Positions 60,668 to 64,000 of a stretch of DNA of 64,000 bases are shown here, piece by piece (positions within the stretch are counted from its first letter, which is position 1; every line of letters begins with the position of its first letter). Location: contig BAXV01000002.1 in assembly GCA_001310715.1 (NCBI GenBank), positions 62,001-126,000 on the forward strand, in the 5' to 3' direction. The notes beneath the pieces were generated by a model that searched no databases, had not been told where the DNA came from, and worked only from the letters and a program-made list of their open reading frames with translations. The DNA comes from Pseudovibrio sp. JCM 19062 (GTDB taxonomy: Bacteria > Pseudomonadota > Alphaproteobacteria > Rhizobiales > Stappiaceae). A program made the position numbers and the translations under genes.

Positions 60668-61028
60668 GTTCTTCTCCCAAAGGACTTGATGTGGGTGCCG
60701 TAAGTCTCGCCTCAAACCCGGCTCTCAAATTTGCGCAGATCGTTTCACCCCTCGGCGCCGGATGCAATCATACGGAAGTTGTAGTGAACGGAACTATCCG
60801 AAGGACTTTGTGCTAGGTTTCCTAGCGCTGCGCGTGATTTCTTGCTTAAGCGGCCGAGTAGCTGATGGGTTTTGCCAGCTGTTCAGGGCCATCGTGCCCT
60901 GCTCGCTGCTCGATCCCTTAATTGATACTGACTGGTTTCAATTAGGCAAAAACAGTCCTTCATATTGAGCGAATATCGGAATGTGCCTTGGGGAGTAAAC
61001 TGGAGATTACTGCGAGTAATCCAAGAGT
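60668..61028. other. Intergenic region between thiolase and glycosyltransferase genes
   Basis: This 361-base gap holds the divergent promoters. No conserved frame or strong hairpin is evident. Confidence 0.45.
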
Positions 61029-61941
61029 TTGAGGTCCGATATCTCCACCCAGAGCAAAATCATCGATATTGCAGAAAAGCGTGCCCGACAAGGGTTGCTG
61101 GCTGCTGATGGCCGCTCTGAAAAACCCCGCGTTCCGCTTTCTGTGTTCATCATTGCAATGAATGAAGAAGACCGGATCGGGCAGACAATTGCCAGCTGCA
61201 TTCATTGCTGATGAAGTCATTGTGATTGATAGCGGGTCCACTGACCGGACGGTTCCGCTTGCCCAGCGTATGGGCGCGCGCGTGCTGCACCATGACTGGA
61301 ACGGATACGGCCTGCAAAAGCGGTTTGGGGAAGACCAGTGCCGGAATGACTGGATCTTGAACATTGATGCGGACGAGGTGGTGACGCCTGCCCTGCGCGA
61401 CGAGATACTGGGGCTCTTCCAGACCTCTGTGCTTACGCAGAACGATTTTTGGGAAGTGGATATTTGTGATGTGTGGCCGCACGAGAGCACTGCGGCAAAG
61501 CACGCTTACTCGCACAAGCAAATCCGGCTTTACCGCAGGAGCGTTGGTCGGTTTGCTGCCAGTGCAGTTCACGATACGGTGCGCCCGCCCGGTGATGCCA
61601 GAGTGGGTATGCTGAAGGGGCATATGGACCATCGCAGTATGCCCAGCATCACATTCCACTTTGAAAAGATGAACCGCTACTCTTCCATGCAAGTGCAAGA
61701 GATGCACAGGCGCGGGCGCAGGCTCTCAAGGTCTCGGCTTCTTTACGAATTCCCCTTTGCGTTTTTGAAGGGATATTTAGTGCGCGGTTACTGCCGCTAT
61801 GGCTGGTGGGGCCTGATTGCCTCCACCAACTATGCGGTGGGCCGGTATTTGCGACTAGCGAAATCGATTGAGGCGGAGCTGATGGCGAAGGCGGGCAAGG
61901 CCGGGGAAGAAACTGGTGATGGGCAACGGGAAAATGGGTGA
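61029..61941 (+). CDS. Glycosyltransferase family 2, LPS-core type (one break)
   Basis: This GT-A enzyme of about 304 residues resembles the LpsE/WaaE-like beta-1,4-glucosyltransferases of the lipopolysaccharide core. The start is uncertain; a TTG at 61029 gives LRSDISTQSKIIDIAEKRAR. PLSVFIIAMNEEDRIGQTIASC is the typical N-terminus. Around 61206 the frame breaks by two losses or one gain; DEVIVIDSGSTDRTVPLAQR then follows, with LNIDADEVVTPALRDEI holding the DxD-type metal site. SHKQIRLYRRS and HDTVRPPG are conserved. One or two helix-forming hydrophobic segments near residues 240-265 may attach it to the membrane. A second glycosyltransferase follows, about 120 bases downstream. Confidence 0.87.
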
Positions 61942-62058
61942 TGCCACAGTGCGTCCGGAGATGCCGTTTTCGGGGTGAACACAGGATAGACAGAGGCCGA
62001 GCGCGGGATGCCTCCTGCTTTGGTGATAAACCATGTTGGCAGACAGGTGAGCGGTACT

Positions 62059-63020
62059 ATGGCAGGAAAGCAAATGCAGGATCCTCCCCCACTTGTGAGC
62101 GTGTTGATCCCCGCCCGCAATGCTGCAAACACTCTTTGGGAGACGCTGAGCAGTTTGCGGGCGCAAAGCTTTAAAGACTTTGCGGTTGTGCTGGTGGATG
62201 ATGCCTCCAGTGATAACACGCGGGCTATCGGCGAGCAGTTTGCGGAGTACTTTCCTAAGGGGCGCTTCCAGATTCTACAGGGGCCAGGGAAAGGAATTTC
62301 CGCTGCGCTTAATCTGGGTCTTGCTGCCATTCAAAGCCCGTTGGTTGCACGCTTAGATGCGGATGATCTTTCCGAGCCGCTGCGACTGGAGCGCCAGTTG
62401 CGGATTATGGACCGCAACCCAGACTGGCTGCTGTGTGGGACGGAGGTTTCGGTGATTGATGCGGATGGGCAGGTCATTGACCAGATGCAGTGCCCGAAGA
62501 GTTCCGTGGAGATCCGCAAACACCTCTATGAGAAATGCTGTTTGCACCATCCGACCATCATGTTTCGCCGTGATGTGGTGACGGCGATTGGGGGGTATCG
62601 TTCGCAGTTTGATGGTGCGGAAGACTATGACCTTTATCTGCGTTTGCTCGAGGTTGGTAAGATTGGCGCTCTCAATGAGCGGCTGGTCCGGTATCGGTTG
62701 CATCCCGGCCAAGTGACAGCCAGTATCGGGCGGCCTTATCGGCTGGTTGCTGATATGACGCTGCTTTCGGCAATCGCTCGCTTGCATGGTGAGGAGGAGC
62801 CGACGTTCACGAAGGAAACACTGGCGATGATTTGGGGCGTGCGCTGCGTGCGGAAATCAAGCAGCGTGGGTTTACCTTTCTCTCCCCCAAAGTGGCGCGG
62901 CATGTGGCTCAGCGGATCAAGAAAAACAATGCGGGGATGGAACGCCTGAAGGGCTTGCTCTTTACCCAAAACGCAAAGGCGCGCAACTACAAGGAAGCCG
63001 CCAAAGCGTTGCTGGTGTGA
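62059..63020 (+). CDS. Glycosyltransferase family 2 (one frameshift)
   Basis: This GT-A fold protein has about 320 residues. The start at 62059 gives MAGKQMQDPPPLVSVLIPAR; in-frame codons up to 62008 are less conserved. VLVDDASSDNTRAIGEQF and LVARLDADDLSEPLRLERQ hold the nucleotide-sugar and DxD metal sites. PTIMFRRDVVTAIGGYRSQFDGAEDYDLYLRLLEVG is the conserved acceptor-side segment with the ED catalytic pair. Near 62838 one C is missing after MIWG; the corrected end is RALRAEIKQRGFTFLSPKVARHVAQR. It may act with the preceding glycosyltransferase on a surface glycan. Confidence 0.88.
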
Positions 63021-63078
63021 GGCTTGCTTACTGTGCCTGAACGGGGTGTACTTGTGTGCCCTGTAGGTGACTTAGTTT

Positions 63079-64000
63079 TTAATCACTATGGGCGTTAATC
63101 CAGTCGCGAACCATTTGCTCTCCTTCAGTGATCTGTGTGGGGGTGAGACGCTTCAATATTTCAGTGCGATTTCTTATCGCTAATTTATTTCCCTGCTTCG
63201 CAGCAAGCTGTGCCACATGAAGCTATTACATAATCTCTTGGTACCCCATCCCCCAATAGGTACATGACGCCCAAATTATTCTGGGCTTCACTATGGCCAA
63301 GTTCTGCGCCCTTGCTAAACCACTCAAATGCTTTGGCAGGATCTCTTTGCACTCCGGCACCGTTCACATACATCAAGCCTAAACTGTTCTGCGCCCAAAC
63401 AGACCCATTTCGTACAGCTTTCTGAAACCAATCAAATGCCTTGGAGTAGTCTTGCGGGACTCCTTCGCCTCTTACGTACAATGAACCTAGATTATGCTGG
63501 GCCATAGGTACGCCGTTTAACGCAGCCTTCTGATACCATTCGAACGCTTTTGCGTAGTCTCGCGGCACACCCTTACCGTTTTGGTAGGAGGCACCTAAAT
63601 TGCTCTGGGCTTCACTGTCACCAAGGTCTGCGCCCTTACGAAACCACTCAAACGCTTTGGCGTAATCTTGCGGGACTCCTGCCCCCCTTACATACATTAA
63701 ACCCAGATTATTCGGCGCCAAATGGGAACCATTTCGTACAGCTTTCTGAAACCACTCAAACGCTTCGGCATAATCCGTTTGCACGCCAACGCCGTTTAAA
63801 TACATTAGGCCTAAGCTATTTTGCGCTTTCGGACTGCCATTAGTGGCTGCGTGGCGAAACCAGTCGAAGGCTTTGGTGTAATCCTGAGACACCCCTTCGC
63901 CATTATAATGCATTAAACCTATGTGATACTGGGCTTTAGGGTGGCCCTGAGAGGCTGCCTGGCGAAACCATTCGAGCGCTTTAGCATAATCCTGCTGCAC
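63079..64000 (-). CDS. Sel1-like repeat protein (5' end outside window; two frameshifts)
   Basis: About seven Sel1/TPR-like repeats of 36 residues each are present, for example AQNSLGLMYLNGVGVQTDYAEAFEWF and AQSNLGASYQNGKGVPRDYAKAFEWY. The repeats form a superhelix of paired helices used for protein binding, often in periplasmic or host-interaction proteins. The start lies beyond 64000, so signal peptide and full length are unknown. After RDYVIA two bases are missing, near 63219 (T) and 63204 (G). The corrected end is FMWHSLAAKQGNKLAIRNRT and then ILKRLTPTQITEGEQMVRDW, the usual cap of such proteins. Confidence 0.88.

Noticed and set aside
60668..61028. Small plus-strand frame around 60762-60968
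   Set aside because: No recognisable similarity, poor start context, and it overlaps the expected divergent promoters.
1..64000. Programmed ribosomal frameshifting as a general explanation for the broken genes
   Set aside because: Sites lack a common slippery heptamer, occur in unrelated genes, and would need shifts of both directions.
1..64000. Prophage, CRISPR array, restriction-modification or toxin-antitoxin system
   Set aside because: No capsid, terminase, cas, methylase or toxin-like sequences and no spaced direct repeats were seen. The only phage-type traces are the integrase fragment and possibly the MazG-like gene.

Overview
The window is a chromosomal stretch of an alphaproteobacterium. 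The best fit is a marine Hyphomicrobiales/Stappiaceae relative such as Pseudovibrio or Labrenzia (GC near 52% by eye). Supporting evidence: a tRNA-His with A73 and no encoded G-1, a PdhS-type cell-cycle kinase, a REC-REC-GGDEF protein of PleD layout, paired phasins, a cysG-DUF2849-cysI-cysH-DUF934 sulfite-assimilation cluster, an Irr-type iron box and a RIME-like palindromic intergenic repeat. The genus is an inference.

Layout. 1-2633: oligopeptide ABC transporter (dppC end, dppB, dppA-like). 2765-4468: IS481-family element that has cut off a tRNA-Gln-associated integrase. 4632-10713: tripartite RND efflux system (pump, adaptor, NodT-type channel). 10984-15391: glycosyltransferase, purU-folD one-carbon pair, lytic transglycosylase. 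15764-23129: BMP-type nucleoside-binding protein, divergent MocR regulator/LysE exporter pair, nucleoside hydrolase, MFS transporter, methyltransferase, OmpA lipoprotein. 23468-31625: carboxylesterase, tRNA-His, two phasins, PdhS-like kinase, threonine-dehydratase-like enzyme. 31800-35452: Irr box, iron-binding protein and permease, LysE exporter. 35691-37838: YrbL-like gene in AT-rich DNA and a 3-oxoacid CoA-transferase. 38141-48342: polyamine uptake (potFGHI) and probable catabolism (glutamine-synthetase-like ligase, SDR, aldehyde dehydrogenase) around a PleD-like cyclase. 48432-55313: ABC exporter and sulfite-assimilation operon. 55776-64000: LysR regulator, small DUF1127-like gene, MazG-like protein, LuxR solo, IS3 remnant, thiolase, two glycosyltransferases, Sel1-repeat protein.

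The dominant anomaly is reading-frame damage. Over half of the protein genes are interrupted by small indels, about one per 1.3 kb. They fall into two classes: A/T runs of 7-8 that are one (or two) bases too long, and single-base losses, mostly at G/C doublets or runs. The protein sequence on both sides is otherwise well conserved, and genes that are normally needed (folD, pdhS-like) are hit. I therefore think base-level sequence error is more likely than real decay, but recent pseudogenisation or poly(A) slippage rescue cannot be excluded from sequence alone. Interrupted genes are annotated over their full reconstructed span, with the shift sites given.

I found no CRISPR array, prophage, toxin-antitoxin module or clearly new defence system. 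The most interesting local features are an approximately 85-residue low-complexity insert in the RND pump, palindromic sites at the MocR/LysE and LuxR genes, and the IS-truncated integrative-element remnant.
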